A stretch of 64,000 nucleotides of DNA from Aquicella lusitana (GTDB lineage Bacteria; Pseudomonadota; Gammaproteobacteria; DSM-16500). A program made the position numbers and the translations under genes. Location of the stretch: assembly GCF_902459475.1 (NCBI RefSeq), contig NZ_LR699114.1:2046001-2110000 (forward strand), read 5' to 3'. The notes beneath the pieces were generated by a model. That model was not told where the DNA came from and did no database searches. It saw nothing but the letters and a program-made list of their open reading frames with translations. Below are positions 56,147-64,000 of this stretch, in pieces. The first letter of the stretch is position 1. Each line of letters opens with the position of its first letter.

Positions 56147-56644
56147 ATGGATAATTTTATGTCCTCACGACTACTTTATTTCCTCGGCTTTGTAATTATT
56201 TGCTTTTTGCTGGCGACAGGATTTTATTTGCAATATGTGGACGGGATTATGCCTTGCCCGTTATGCATGCTGCAGCGCTTTTGCTTTGCGGGCTTGGGCA
56301 TTCTGTTCTTCATCGGCTTCTTCGTACATGCCAAACCCCTCGCGCGCTACACCATTGATGCTCTCTCCGTTTTAGTTTCACTGCTCGGTATTCTGCTAGC
56401 AGGCCGGCAAATCTGGCTGCAGCACTTTTCTACTGCCGAGAACAGTGAATGCGGTGTCAGCCTTCAATATATGGTCCAAGCGCTGCCATTGCATGAAGTT
56501 ATGCAGAAAATTATTGCAGGCAGCGCTGAATGTACCCAGCGGGGATGGGAATTTTTATATCTCGACATGGCTGAATGGTCGTTAATCTGGTTTATATTTT
56601 TTCTACTGCTGTCACTTTACCTGCTGCTAAAAAAGGTAAAATAA
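56147..56644 (+). CDS. dsbB: Disulfide bond formation protein DsbB
   Basis: Inner-membrane quinone reductase that reoxidises DsbA. The 165 residues form four helices. The first periplasmic pair is C37-P-L-C40; the second is C102 and C129. Arg44 and Arg87 lie in the conserved quinone-contact positions. The protein links disulfide formation to ubiquinone, whose biosynthesis genes are in this window. Cys-rich exported proteins encoded nearby (the prepilins and the secreted protein at 20.5 kb) are candidate clients. It converges with the SET-domain gene. Confidence 0.92.
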   Translation: MDNFMSSRLLYFLGFVIICFLLATGFYLQYVDGIMPCPLCMLQRFCFAGLGILFFIGFFVHAKPLARYTIDALSVLVSLLGILLAGRQIWLQHFSTAENSECGVSLQYMVQALPLHEVMQKIIAGSAECTQRGWEFLYLDMAEWSLIWFIFFLLLSLYLLLKKVK

Positions 56645-56654
56645 AACAGCGCGG

Positions 56655-57179
56655 TTAGACGTTTCCTTTAAAAAGACCGAGGGACACCGGTACGCTTTTC
56701 ATTACCAGGACAATGGCGAGAATGGTTCCTGCAACAAGAGCAAAACGTCCCAGAAAAAGCCCTGTCTGCAGCCATTTTTGCAACTTGTACCGCAACGATA
56801 GTGGTTTAGGCTCCGCATTACGATAATGGAACCAGTCCTTGCTGTAATAAATTAAAATTTCCGCATCCTTGCTAATCGGCTTAGTGGCATGAAAACAAAG
56901 CAATCCGTTTTCTTCATCAAAAATGACCTTTGCATTAGGCTGATCCGAATGGTTATAAAGAGCACCGTTACCAAGCGGCAAGATTCTGTTTTCATCAATA
57001 CAAAATGCGTAATCAATTAATGCATCCTTTACCTTAGGGAGCAGCAAATACCGGCATTCTTCAATAATCTCATCCGGTTGAATATCCCGGCTGGCAAAAA
57101 CTCCATAGCCATGAATGAGCAATTTTTTAACATTCGTCTTATTTTGAATCAATGGCATCTCTGATGCGCCTAACAGCAT
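56655..57179 (-). CDS. SET-domain protein with C-terminal membrane helix
   Basis: A 174-residue protein. Residues ~20-115 form a compact SET fold. GYGVFASRDIQPDEIIEE matches the N-terminal strand (GxGvfA...i..gevi.e), NHSDQPNA is the SAM/pseudoknot motif NHS, and EILIYYSKDWF is the C-terminal YY pair. It therefore may be a lysine methyltransferase. Residues ~140-165 are a single hydrophobic helix, AGTILAIVLVMKSVPV, so it would be membrane-anchored with the SET domain probably cytosolic. AAGGA lies ~10 bases before the ATG at 57179. An ATG seven codons in is possible. Confidence 0.85.
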   Translation of the reverse strand: MLLGASEMPLIQNKTNVKKLLIHGYGVFASRDIQPDEIIEECRYLLLPKVKDALIDYAFCIDENRILPLGNGALYNHSDQPNAKVIFDEENGLLCFHATKPISKDAEILIYYSKDWFHYRNAEPKPLSLRYKLQKWLQTGLFLGRFALVAGTILAIVLVMKSVPVSLGLFKGNV

Positions 57180-57241
57180 AGTCTACTAATCCTTAGCATG
57201 AAAATAAGTTCTACGATAAAATAGATATATTAACTTTTGGT

Positions 57242-57739
57242 ATGTCCATTATCATGCTAAAAAAATACATTGCCTGTCTATGCTCATTTTTCTTGCTGTT
57301 TTCCATGACAGCAGCAAGTTATGCAGAGCCGGATGACGGCGTTGGGCAAACCATTCAAATTTATACTCGTTTTCATACCTTCGTGGGGAGACCTTCATGG
57401 CTGCTTGTCATCCGCGATGTGGACCACAATCAAAATATACCTTATCTGTTTGACATCGAAAGGGGCACGAATTTCTGGCTCGCCTTTACGCGAGGTAGAA
57501 ATTACCTCATTACAATATCGAATCTTCAATTTGCGCCCTATAAAGGAATGCCTTATTACAACACAAGAAAGATTAATAACTTTTGTCATTTAGAAAGTAA
57601 TGGCAGGATTATCCGCGGCGAATCACTTTACATCACGATTAAAGGTAATTTAACGCCTAACACCAACACCTTCACCTGTTATGTCTCACGCTATGCAGAC
57701 TCCAATTTTACCATCGCATCGCCAAAGGCTGCGGAGTAA
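57242..57739 (+). CDS. Small secreted protein of unknown function
   Basis: A 165-residue protein with a signal peptide (CSFFLLFSMTAASYA|EPDD, cleavage near residue 28). The mature part is ~135 residues with two cysteines, CHLES and TCYVS, likely disulfide-linked, and a strand-rich pattern. No known family is recognised. An ATG at 57254 gives a more compact signal and may be the true start. It lies between a SET-domain gene and cbs. Confidence 0.7.
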   Translation: MSIIMLKKYIACLCSFFLLFSMTAASYAEPDDGVGQTIQIYTRFHTFVGRPSWLLVIRDVDHNQNIPYLFDIERGTNFWLAFTRGRNYLITISNLQFAPYKGMPYYNTRKINNFCHLESNGRIIRGESLYITIKGNLTPNTNTFTCYVSRYADSNFTIASPKAAE

Positions 57740-57828
57740 GTCTGTGACAATATTGTTTCAAGCTTGCCGATATGCGCGGCTATTTTTGACGCCATTATTC
57801 CGTAACACTCGTTTTTCAAGGAGAATTT

Positions 57829-58806
57829 ATGCTATTAAACACCATTCTTGATGCGATAGGAAAGACACCTATCGTTCGCTTTAATCAAATCGGCCGGGAT
57901 TTGCCATGCGAGTTATACGGAAAATGTGAATTTTTAAATCCAGGCGGCTCCGTCAAAGACAGGATCGCGCTGAAAATGATTGAAGAAGCGGAAAAGGTTG
58001 GACGAATCAAACCAGGCGACACCTTAATTGAAGCAACGTCAGGAAATACGGGAATTGGATTTGCCCTAGTAGGGGCGGTGAAAGGATATAAAGTCATTAT
58101 CACCATGCCGGCCAAAATGAGCCGCGAAAAAGAAGTCGTGCTGGAAGCGCTTGGCGCAAAAATATATCGAACGCCAACGGAAGCAAAATGGAGCGATCCA
58201 GATAGCCATCTTTCGTTGGCAAAACGTTTGCAAAAAGAAATCCCTAACTCGCATATTCTGGATCAATACACAAATCCCGATAATCCCGCCGCACATTATG
58301 CATTCACGGCGCAAGAAATTTTGGATGACATGGGACATGATTTAGCTATGGTCGTGATGGGTGTAGGAACTGGCGGTACCATCACGGGCGTCGCAAAAAA
58401 ATTGAAAGAGAAAATACCTGGTATAAAAATTGTTGGCGCCGATCCATACGGCTCCATATTAGGCGGCGGCACAGAAGTATATCCCTATCTTGTGGAGGGA
58501 ATAGGCTATGATTTTTTCCCTGAGGTCCTCGATAATCATTACGTAGATGAGTATGTCAAAGTACATGACAAAGAATCGTTCGAAACGGCACGACGCCTCA
58601 TTCGTGAAGAAGGCCTGCTCATTGGCGGATCTTCCGGCACTGCCGTATGGGCCGCATTGCAAGCCGCAAAACAGCTAAAAAAAGGGCAAAAATGTCTTGT
58701 GCTTTTGCCGGACAGCATACGTAATTACTTGTCAAAATTTGTTGATGACCATTGGATGCAAGAACATGGGTTGCTTGCAGAAAATGAAAAACAAGAACGG
58801 GTGTAA
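57829..58806 (+). CDS. cbs: Cystathionine beta-synthase (catalytic domain only)
   Basis: PLP enzyme condensing homocysteine with serine to cystathionine, the first reverse-transsulfuration step. The 325 residues lack the C-terminal CBS-pair regulatory domain. The PLP lysine is K43 in NPGGSVKDR; SGNTGIG and VGTGGTITG loops follow. The stretch SHLSLAKRLQKEIPNSHILDQY..NPAAHY resembles animal CBS more than CysK O-acetylserine enzymes. GGAG lies 7 bases before the ATG. cth follows after one base, supporting CBS over cysteine synthase. Confidence 0.88.
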   Translation: MLLNTILDAIGKTPIVRFNQIGRDLPCELYGKCEFLNPGGSVKDRIALKMIEEAEKVGRIKPGDTLIEATSGNTGIGFALVGAVKGYKVIITMPAKMSREKEVVLEALGAKIYRTPTEAKWSDPDSHLSLAKRLQKEIPNSHILDQYTNPDNPAAHYAFTAQEILDDMGHDLAMVVMGVGTGGTITGVAKKLKEKIPGIKIVGADPYGSILGGGTEVYPYLVEGIGYDFFPEVLDNHYVDEYVKVHDKESFETARRLIREEGLLIGGSSGTAVWAALQAAKQLKKGQKCLVLLPDSIRNYLSKFVDDHWMQEHGLLAENEKQERV

Positions 58807-58807
58807 C

Positions 58808-59971
58808 ATGAAAAAAAATAAACACAACATTGCTACGCGTGCCATACATGCAGGACAACATCCAGATCCTACAACAGGTGCAATCATGACACCCATTTAT
58901 GCGACATCCACTTATGTGCAGCAAAGCCCCGGAAAGCATAAAGGATATGAATATTCACGCACTAAAAATCCAACACGCGATGCATATGAACAATGTGTTG
59001 CGAGTCTCGAATCAGGAAAGAGAGGGTTTGCTTTCGCATCCGGCATGGCAGGAATAGCAACGATTCTGGAAATATTAAAACCCGGCGATCACGTCATCGT
59101 CTGCGACGATGTATACGGGGGAACGTATCGCCTCTTCGAAAAAGTACGCAAGCGCTCCGCCGGGTTGAATGTTTCTTTTGTGGATCTTACGCAGGTGGAA
59201 AATATTGAAAAAGCTATCCGCGCTGAAACGCGTATGATTTGGATTGAAACCCCCACGAATCCCATGCTGAAACTGATGGACTTGGAACGCATCGCTACGA
59301 TCGCAAAAAAACATGGGCTCATTTCCGTCGTTGATAACACTTTTGCAACGCCCGTCATTCAACGTCCACTTGAATATGGTTGTGATATAATCGTGCATTC
59401 GGCAACAAAATATTTAAACGGTCATTCAGATATGATCGGCGGAGTCGTAGTCACAGGAGATAATGCAGAACTCGCGGAACAGATTGCGTTCTTGCAAAAT
59501 TCAGTGGGTGCAATTGCAGGGCCTTTTGACAGCTTTCTTGCCATGCGCGGCTTGAAAACATTGATTGTACGCATGGAGCGACACTGCGAAAATGCACTGG
59601 AACTGGCACTGTGGCTGGAAAAACAGCCTAAAATTTCACATGTCATTTACCCTGGCTTGGCTAGTCATCCACAGCATAATCTGGCAAAAAAACAAATGCG
59701 CTATTTTGGCGGCATGATTTCTGTTGAATTAAAAGGCAGCTTAAAGGAAACCATCGCCTTTTTGGAACATTGCGAAATATTCGCCCTGGCAGAAAGTCTG
59801 GGTGGCGTAGAAAGCCTGATTGAACATCCTGCCATCATGACACATGCAAGTCTGCCAGCAGAACAGCGCCATTCGCTAGGTATAAAAGATAATTTTATCC
59901 GGCTATCCGTGGGAATAGAGTCCATTGATGACTTAAAACAGGACCTCGAACAAGCTCTCGATTTTATATGA
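58808..59971 (+). CDS. Cystathionine gamma-lyase / gamma-synthase family enzyme
   Basis: A 387-residue PLP enzyme of the Cys/Met metabolism family. YEYSRTKNPTRDAYE, the SGMAGIATI loop and the PLP lysine K201 in SATKYLNGHSD are diagnostic. Next to cbs, the most likely role is cystathionine to cysteine plus 2-oxobutyrate (gamma-lyase, mccB/cth), but gamma-synthase (MetB) shares these motifs. The ATG at 58808 is one base after the cbs stop. The frame is open upstream inside cbs, which is rejected. Confidence 0.92.
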   Translation: MKKNKHNIATRAIHAGQHPDPTTGAIMTPIYATSTYVQQSPGKHKGYEYSRTKNPTRDAYEQCVASLESGKRGFAFASGMAGIATILEILKPGDHVIVCDDVYGGTYRLFEKVRKRSAGLNVSFVDLTQVENIEKAIRAETRMIWIETPTNPMLKLMDLERIATIAKKHGLISVVDNTFATPVIQRPLEYGCDIIVHSATKYLNGHSDMIGGVVVTGDNAELAEQIAFLQNSVGAIAGPFDSFLAMRGLKTLIVRMERHCENALELALWLEKQPKISHVIYPGLASHPQHNLAKKQMRYFGGMISVELKGSLKETIAFLEHCEIFALAESLGGVESLIEHPAIMTHASLPAEQRHSLGIKDNFIRLSVGIESIDDLKQDLEQALDFI

Positions 59972-59981
59972 GGAACACACT

Positions 59982-60344
59982 ATGGATGTACGTCAAAATG
60001 AACAACGATTTAAAATGATTATACAATATGCCTATAGTGAAATACCCAAAATTGTGCTTGATTATCTAAATCAAAAATTACCTGACCAGCGCTTTTTTCC
60101 CATGTACTGTAGCAAAGCGAATATGCTTCTTAATCAGCTCGGTCTTATTAACGGAAAAAATATAACCTATCAGCAAAAAGTGGAAATGCTGGAGCCTCTG
60201 CTGCGCGAGTACGTTATCAATAAAATAGGCGGGGCTCATTTGCAAACTGCATTGGGTGATATCTATCAAGTTGTCAACAGCACCAAGTCTCTCAATTCAA
60301 CAAATTTTTATCAAACTCCCAACTCTTCGATAAATAAAACTTAA
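59982..60344 (+). CDS. Hypothetical protein downstream of the transsulfuration genes
   Basis: A 120-residue, largely helical soluble protein. The start, 10 bases after the cth stop, follows GAGGAAC. The C-terminal quarter is rich in Asn, Ser and Thr. I recognise no family. It is probably the third gene of the cbs-cth operon and converges with the cupredoxin gene across 36 bases. Confidence 0.6.
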   Translation: MDVRQNEQRFKMIIQYAYSEIPKIVLDYLNQKLPDQRFFPMYCSKANMLLNQLGLINGKNITYQQKVEMLEPLLREYVINKIGGAHLQTALGDIYQVVNSTKSLNSTNFYQTPNSSINKT

Positions 60345-60380
60345 ATAAATGTAAAACTGGTAACATCAACGATACAGGAA

Positions 60381-60749
60381 TTAAATTACAATTAATTTAC
60401 CTCTATACATTCCCATCTGGCAGGTAAAATCTATTTGGCCTGGTTGTTGCGGCGGAATGACAATTTCTACTTTTTCATTGACGGGTAACGAATAAGATAT
60501 ATTCAATTGTAAAAAGGAAACAGTTTCTGCACACGGTGTTGCGTCTTTTCTTATAAAGTGCAGCTTGACTGCTTTACCGGCTGGAATCTGAATATGAGAT
60601 GGTTCATAAATCCCATCTTTAACTAGCACAGGAATAGGTTTGTCTGCTTCCCCTCGCTTTGCTTTGGGCTTGCTGCCAAAAAACCATACAATGACAAAAA
60701 TAATCAGCAAAACCGCCGCGCTATTAACGATAATAATATCCATGCTCAT
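60381..60749 (-). CDS. Membrane-anchored cupredoxin-like protein
   Basis: A 122-residue protein with an N-terminal membrane helix (about 7-27) and a periplasmic cupredoxin-like domain. The domain has [32 protein letters not shown] and ends [14 protein letters not shown], with Cys and Met as likely copper ligands. Such proteins often sit beside CopA ATPases and may collect or deliver copper. Its start overlaps the copA stop by 4 bases, so translation is coupled. Confidence 0.85.
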   Translation of the reverse strand: MSMDIIIVNSAAVLLIIFVIVWFFGSKPKAKRGEADKPIPVLVKDGIYEPSHIQIPAGKAVKLHFIRKDATPCAETVSFLQLNISYSLPVNEKVEIVIPPQQPGQIDFTCQMGMYRGKLIVI

Positions 60750-62992
60750 TTACTCCGTGGGCGGATTTTTAAAAAACGTAAACGATTTGCGTTAAGCACC
60801 ACCGTCAATGACGAAAGTGCCATGGCAGCACCCGCCATCATCGGATTCAATAACACGCCGATGAAAGGGTAAAGAACACCCGCAGCAATAGGAATGCCCA
60901 GCACATTATATATAAAAGCACCAAACAGATTTTGTTTAATATTCCTAACGGTTGCGCGTGATACTTTGATTGCGTCTGCAACACCATGCAATGATTCGCC
61001 CATCAATATTAAATCCGCGCTCTCAATCGCAACATCAGTGCCATCGCCAATCGCAAAACCGACGTCTGACTGTGCAAGCGCCGGCGCGTCGTTGATCCCA
61101 TCACCTACCATGCCGACTACCTGACTTTTTTCCTGCAAAGAGGCTATTTTTTCAGATTTTTCGGTTGGCAATACTTCCGCGATGACTTCATCAATGCCAA
61201 CTTGCTGCGCCACATAGCGCGCAGCTGTTGTCTGGTCACCGCTTAACATTACTGTTTTCAAACCCATCGCATGCAACCGTGCAATCACATCACCTGCTTC
61301 TGGTTTAATGGTGTCTGCTACAGCAATGATACCCGCCAACTTGCCGTCAACCGCCAGATACATCACTGTTTTCCCCTGTGAAGACAGATTTTCTACCTGG
61401 GAAACCAGCTCGGAAAGTGAAACGGATTGCTGGTCCATGAGCTTCCGATTACCCAGCAAGACCTGCTTATTATTAATGGTTCCGCCAATACCATGGCCAG
61501 GAAACGCCTTGAATGCGACAGCGGGGTACAACTTAAGCGACTGTGTTTTTGCCGCAGATAAAATAGCTTCTGCCAGTGAATGCTCTGATCCTTGTTCGAG
61601 GCTCGCAGCAAAAATTAACAATTCTTTCTCGTCCCACGGCGGCAGCGCAAGGATTTTATTAACGCTCGGTTTACCCGCCGTAATCGTACCTGTTTTATCG
61701 AAGACAATCGTTGTCATTTGCCGCGTTTTTTGCAATGCATCGCCGTTACGGATCAGGATACCCATCTCTGCTGCCTTGCCTACACCCGCCATGACAGCAA
61801 GCGGCGAGGCAAGTCCGAGCGCACAGGGACAGGCGATAAGCAGCACTGTCGCTGCCGTCACACACATGAATGCAAGCTTGGGAGCAGGACCAAAGTCATA
61901 CCATGCGGTCGCAGTCAAAATAGCGATAATCACGACTGCGGGGACAAAAAATGAAGCAATGATATCAGCGAGCCTGGCAAGCCTTGGCTTGGTGCTCTGC
62001 GCACGATTCACCATTTCAATAATGCGGGAAAGAACTGTATCACTACCAATTCCGGTTGCACGAAAAAGAAAAGTACCCGTTTTATTCAGTGTGCCGCCCA
62101 CCACTTTATCATCTACCGATTTCTCAACGGGAATCGGCTCACCGGTCAGCATGGATTGATCAATGCTGGAGTGCCCTTCTGTAATGACACCATCGACAGG
62201 AATTTTCTCGCCCGGCCGCATGCGAATCAAATCACCTACCACTACCTCTTGCAAATCAACATCAATCTCTTCACCGTCACGAACCACACGCGCTCTTTTA
62301 GGGCGTAAATTCAGCAACTTCTGTATCGTTTCTTTTGTTTTACCGCGCGTGCGCATTTCCAATGCGGCCCCAAACTTGATAAAACCGACAATAATCAATG
62401 CTGATTCGAAATAGACTTCACGGGTACCTTCAGGCAAAAGCGCGGGGAAAAAAGTGACTGCCATTGAAAAAAACCATGCAACACCTGTTCCCATCGCAAT
62501 CAGGGTATCCATATTGGCAACATGTGCTGTGAAAGCTTTCCAGGCGGCGAGATAAATATCGCCCGCAGCATAAATGAGAATAAAAAAAGAAATAACGCCA
62601 GCCACACCCCAAAATAACTGACCGGAAGACGAGGCAATGGTGGGGATGCCAGGTAAATAACTTAACACCATCAAGATGATACCCACCGCACCTGACACAA
62701 TCGCTTGATTACGTAAATGCTGGTATTGCTGCTGCTCTATCTCGACGTCTTGAAATTCATCTTGTGATGTTTTTAATTCTTTTGCCTGATAGCCAACATC
62801 CACTACTGCCTGGATTAACGCCTCAATATCTGTCGTGCCTTCTACGACAGCGGTTCGACTCGCAAAATTGATATTGACACTTTTGACACCAGGGACGGCA
62901 CGCAAGGCATTCTCGATTGTTTTTACACATCCGGCACAGGAAATATCGGCTATTTTTAATCTGTATTCCTGCGCTTTTTTCTCTGTTTGCAT
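60746..62992 (-). CDS. copA: Copper-exporting P1B-type ATPase
   Basis: Pumps Cu(I) out of the cytosol for copper resistance. One N-terminal heavy-metal domain has the binding pair C19-AG-C22. The transmembrane CPC motif is in [10 protein letters not shown] near residue 392, the phosphorylated Asp in FDKTGT near 432, and the hinge [10 protein letters not shown] follows, with SEH and GHG nucleotide motifs. The length is 748. GAGGAAC before the ATG at 62992 is preferred over an ATG at 63016, which would overlap corA. The cupredoxin gene follows. Confidence 0.95.
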   Translation of the reverse strand: MQTEKKAQEYRLKIADISCAGCVKTIENALRAVPGVKSVNINFASRTAVVEGTTDIEALIQAVVDVGYQAKELKTSQDEFQDVEIEQQQYQHLRNQAIVSGAVGIILMVLSYLPGIPTIASSSGQLFWGVAGVISFFILIYAAGDIYLAAWKAFTAHVANMDTLIAMGTGVAWFFSMAVTFFPALLPEGTREVYFESALIIVGFIKFGAALEMRTRGKTKETIQKLLNLRPKRARVVRDGEEIDVDLQEVVVGDLIRMRPGEKIPVDGVITEGHSSIDQSMLTGEPIPVEKSVDDKVVGGTLNKTGTFLFRATGIGSDTVLSRIIEMVNRAQSTKPRLARLADIIASFFVPAVVIIAILTATAWYDFGPAPKLAFMCVTAATVLLIACPCALGLASPLAVMAGVGKAAEMGILIRNGDALQKTRQMTTIVFDKTGTITAGKPSVNKILALPPWDEKELLIFAASLEQGSEHSLAEAILSAAKTQSLKLYPAVAFKAFPGHGIGGTINNKQVLLGNRKLMDQQSVSLSELVSQVENLSSQGKTVMYLAVDGKLAGIIAVADTIKPEAGDVIARLHAMGLKTVMLSGDQTTAARYVAQQVGIDEVIAEVLPTEKSEKIASLQEKSQVVGMVGDGINDAPALAQSDVGFAIGDGTDVAIESADLILMGESLHGVADAIKVSRATVRNIKQNLFGAFIYNVLGIPIAAGVLYPFIGVLLNPMMAGAAMALSSLTVVLNANRLRFLKIRPRSK

Positions 62993-63006
62993 ACCTTGTT
63001 CCTCGT

Positions 63007-63990
63007 TTAAAACCATTTCATTTTTTTAAATAGCAGCAGCAAACCAACGCCGCAAACCACCATTAATGAGAGCGCCCAGAAATAACCGTACTTCCAGTGA
63101 AGCTCGGGCATCCATTCAAAATTCATGCCGTAAATACCGGCGATTAACGATAAAGGTAAAAAAATGGCCGCAAAGGCAGTGAGCACCTTCATGGTATTGC
63201 TCATGTTTTGCATGAGTGCATTGTCTATCTGGTCGAGCGAACTGTTTAAAATATCTCGTATTGCATCTGCCTCGCTGATAATGACCTGGCTGTGATCAAA
63301 CAAATTGGCTAAGGAAGCACGACAACGTTCTGATACCACGGTTATCTTGCGCCCCGATATGCGCATTAAAATATCGCGGATAGCAGCTGCATAGCGCTTT
63401 ATTTTCATCACCTGTTTTTTAATATCAATCACTTCATCATAAATATTTTTATGCGTTTCACGTATACGCAGATCAATCTGGTCTGTTACCAAATCAAATT
63501 CAAGCAGCATTTCGGAATAGTCATTAATGGCATTATCCAGCATTAAAAACAGGATAAAACAGGGTGTCTTGGCGTACTTGACCGCTTTTGGATAATTATG
63601 CATAAACGATGACAGGGCGGGTATCGGATGTGAGGCCGCTGTAAAGCAGTAATGCTGCGTTAAATGGATGACCACATTTCCAAAATCTACATCGTGGTGA
63701 ATACGATGAGGCTCGCAGGGCAGCAGGCATTGAATGCGCATTGTCAGTGATTCATCTGAATCATTCAGCTTGGGAAGAAGCTCATCCTCTTCACAAAGTT
63801 GAATAACGTCCTCAGGTAATTGCAACCGGACAGATAACTGCCTGAAAGTATCCTTATCATTCAAATCGCAGTGCACCCAGTAGATTTTGTTTTTTTCCTG
63901 CCGTGAAATCACTAATTCATCGAGGCGCAATGGTCTGAAGCTATGGTCCGATAAATCGAATTCAATCACGGTGGAAGGAAGCGCAGCCAT
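63007..63990 (-). CDS. corA: CorA-family divalent cation transporter
   Basis: A 327-residue pentameric magnesium (or zinc/cobalt) channel. The large N-terminal cytosolic domain ends in a long helix, followed by two C-terminal membrane helices. The signature GMN is present in [11 protein letters not shown] between them, near residue 292. The stop lies 14 bases before the preferred copA start, so the metal genes may form one operon, corA-copA-cupredoxin. The start is 11 bases from the window edge, so its promoter is outside. Confidence 0.9.
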   Translation of the reverse strand: MAALPSTVIEFDLSDHSFRPLRLDELVISRQEKNKIYWVHCDLNDKDTFRQLSVRLQLPEDVIQLCEEDELLPKLNDSDESLTMRIQCLLPCEPHRIHHDVDFGNVVIHLTQHYCFTAASHPIPALSSFMHNYPKAVKYAKTPCFILFLMLDNAINDYSEMLLEFDLVTDQIDLRIRETHKNIYDEVIDIKKQVMKIKRYAAAIRDILMRISGRKITVVSERCRASLANLFDHSQVIISEADAIRDILNSSLDQIDNALMQNMSNTMKVLTAFAAIFLPLSLIAGIYGMNFEWMPELHWKYGYFWALSLMVVCGVGLLLLFKKMKWF

Positions 63991-64000
63991 GCAAGATCCT

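Overview
The window looks like a piece of a gammaproteobacterial chromosome close to the replication origin. It is most likely from the Legionellales (Coxiellaceae-like). The evidence is: the dnaA-dnaN-recF-gyrB cluster; gammaproteobacterial clusters (ygfB-pepP-ubiH, rsmA-apaH-folA, ubiE-ubiJ-ubiB, lptM-dapF, zapA-fau); a small protein resembling a Coxiella-type family; and a chromosomal type IVb pilus locus. No rRNA, tRNA, CRISPR array, transposase or prophage gene was seen. Genes are densely packed, with many 4-base start/stop overlaps. The genus cannot be fixed from the sequence alone.

Layout. 0-2.5 kb: trxA and a large GT-C-like membrane protein. 2.4-9.9 kb (minus strand): ygfB, pepP, ubiH, a trifunctional ACP/fatty-acyl-AMP ligase/acyltransferase and an MFS transporter. 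10-12.6 kb: folA facing apaH-rsmA and a Sel1 lipoprotein gene. 12.7-16.1 kb: pncB and two oxidoreductases. 16.3-20.5 kb: mnmG-rsmG-parA-queF, with no parB after parA. 20.5-24.7 kb: a secreted Cys-rich protein and the ubiquinone genes ubiE-ubiJ-ubiB. 24.8-33 kb: dacB, two small proteins, an N-terminally short NAD-glutamate dehydrogenase, crcB-DUF190-exoD, and fau-zapA with a coiled-coil gene. 33-35.6 kb: pgi-lptM-dapF.

35.8-44.6 kb (minus strand): an eight-gene type IVb pilus operon. It runs from the ATPase and platform protein through two large prepilins, a TcpQ-domain protein and a secretin lipoprotein to PilO2- and PilP-like proteins. It lies directly downstream of gyrB. 44.8-51.3 kb: gyrB, recF, dnaN and dnaA. 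A strong terminator follows dnaN, and a 439-bp gap separates dnaN from recF. A near-perfect parS site lies in the 3' end of recF, so a chromosomal ParABS system appears to operate here even though parB is elsewhere. 51.4-64 kb: a DUF4383 protein, polA, a membrane protein, ruvX, dsbB, a membrane-anchored SET-domain protein, a small secreted protein, a cbs-cth reverse transsulfuration pair, and a corA-copA-cupredoxin metal cluster.

Most genes are housekeeping. The parts worth a second look are the pilus operon beside the origin genes, the recF-embedded parS with an orphan parA, the long perfect inverted repeat before the pilus operon's 3' end (with a decayed relative between recF and dnaN), and the ACP-ligase-acyltransferase fusion.
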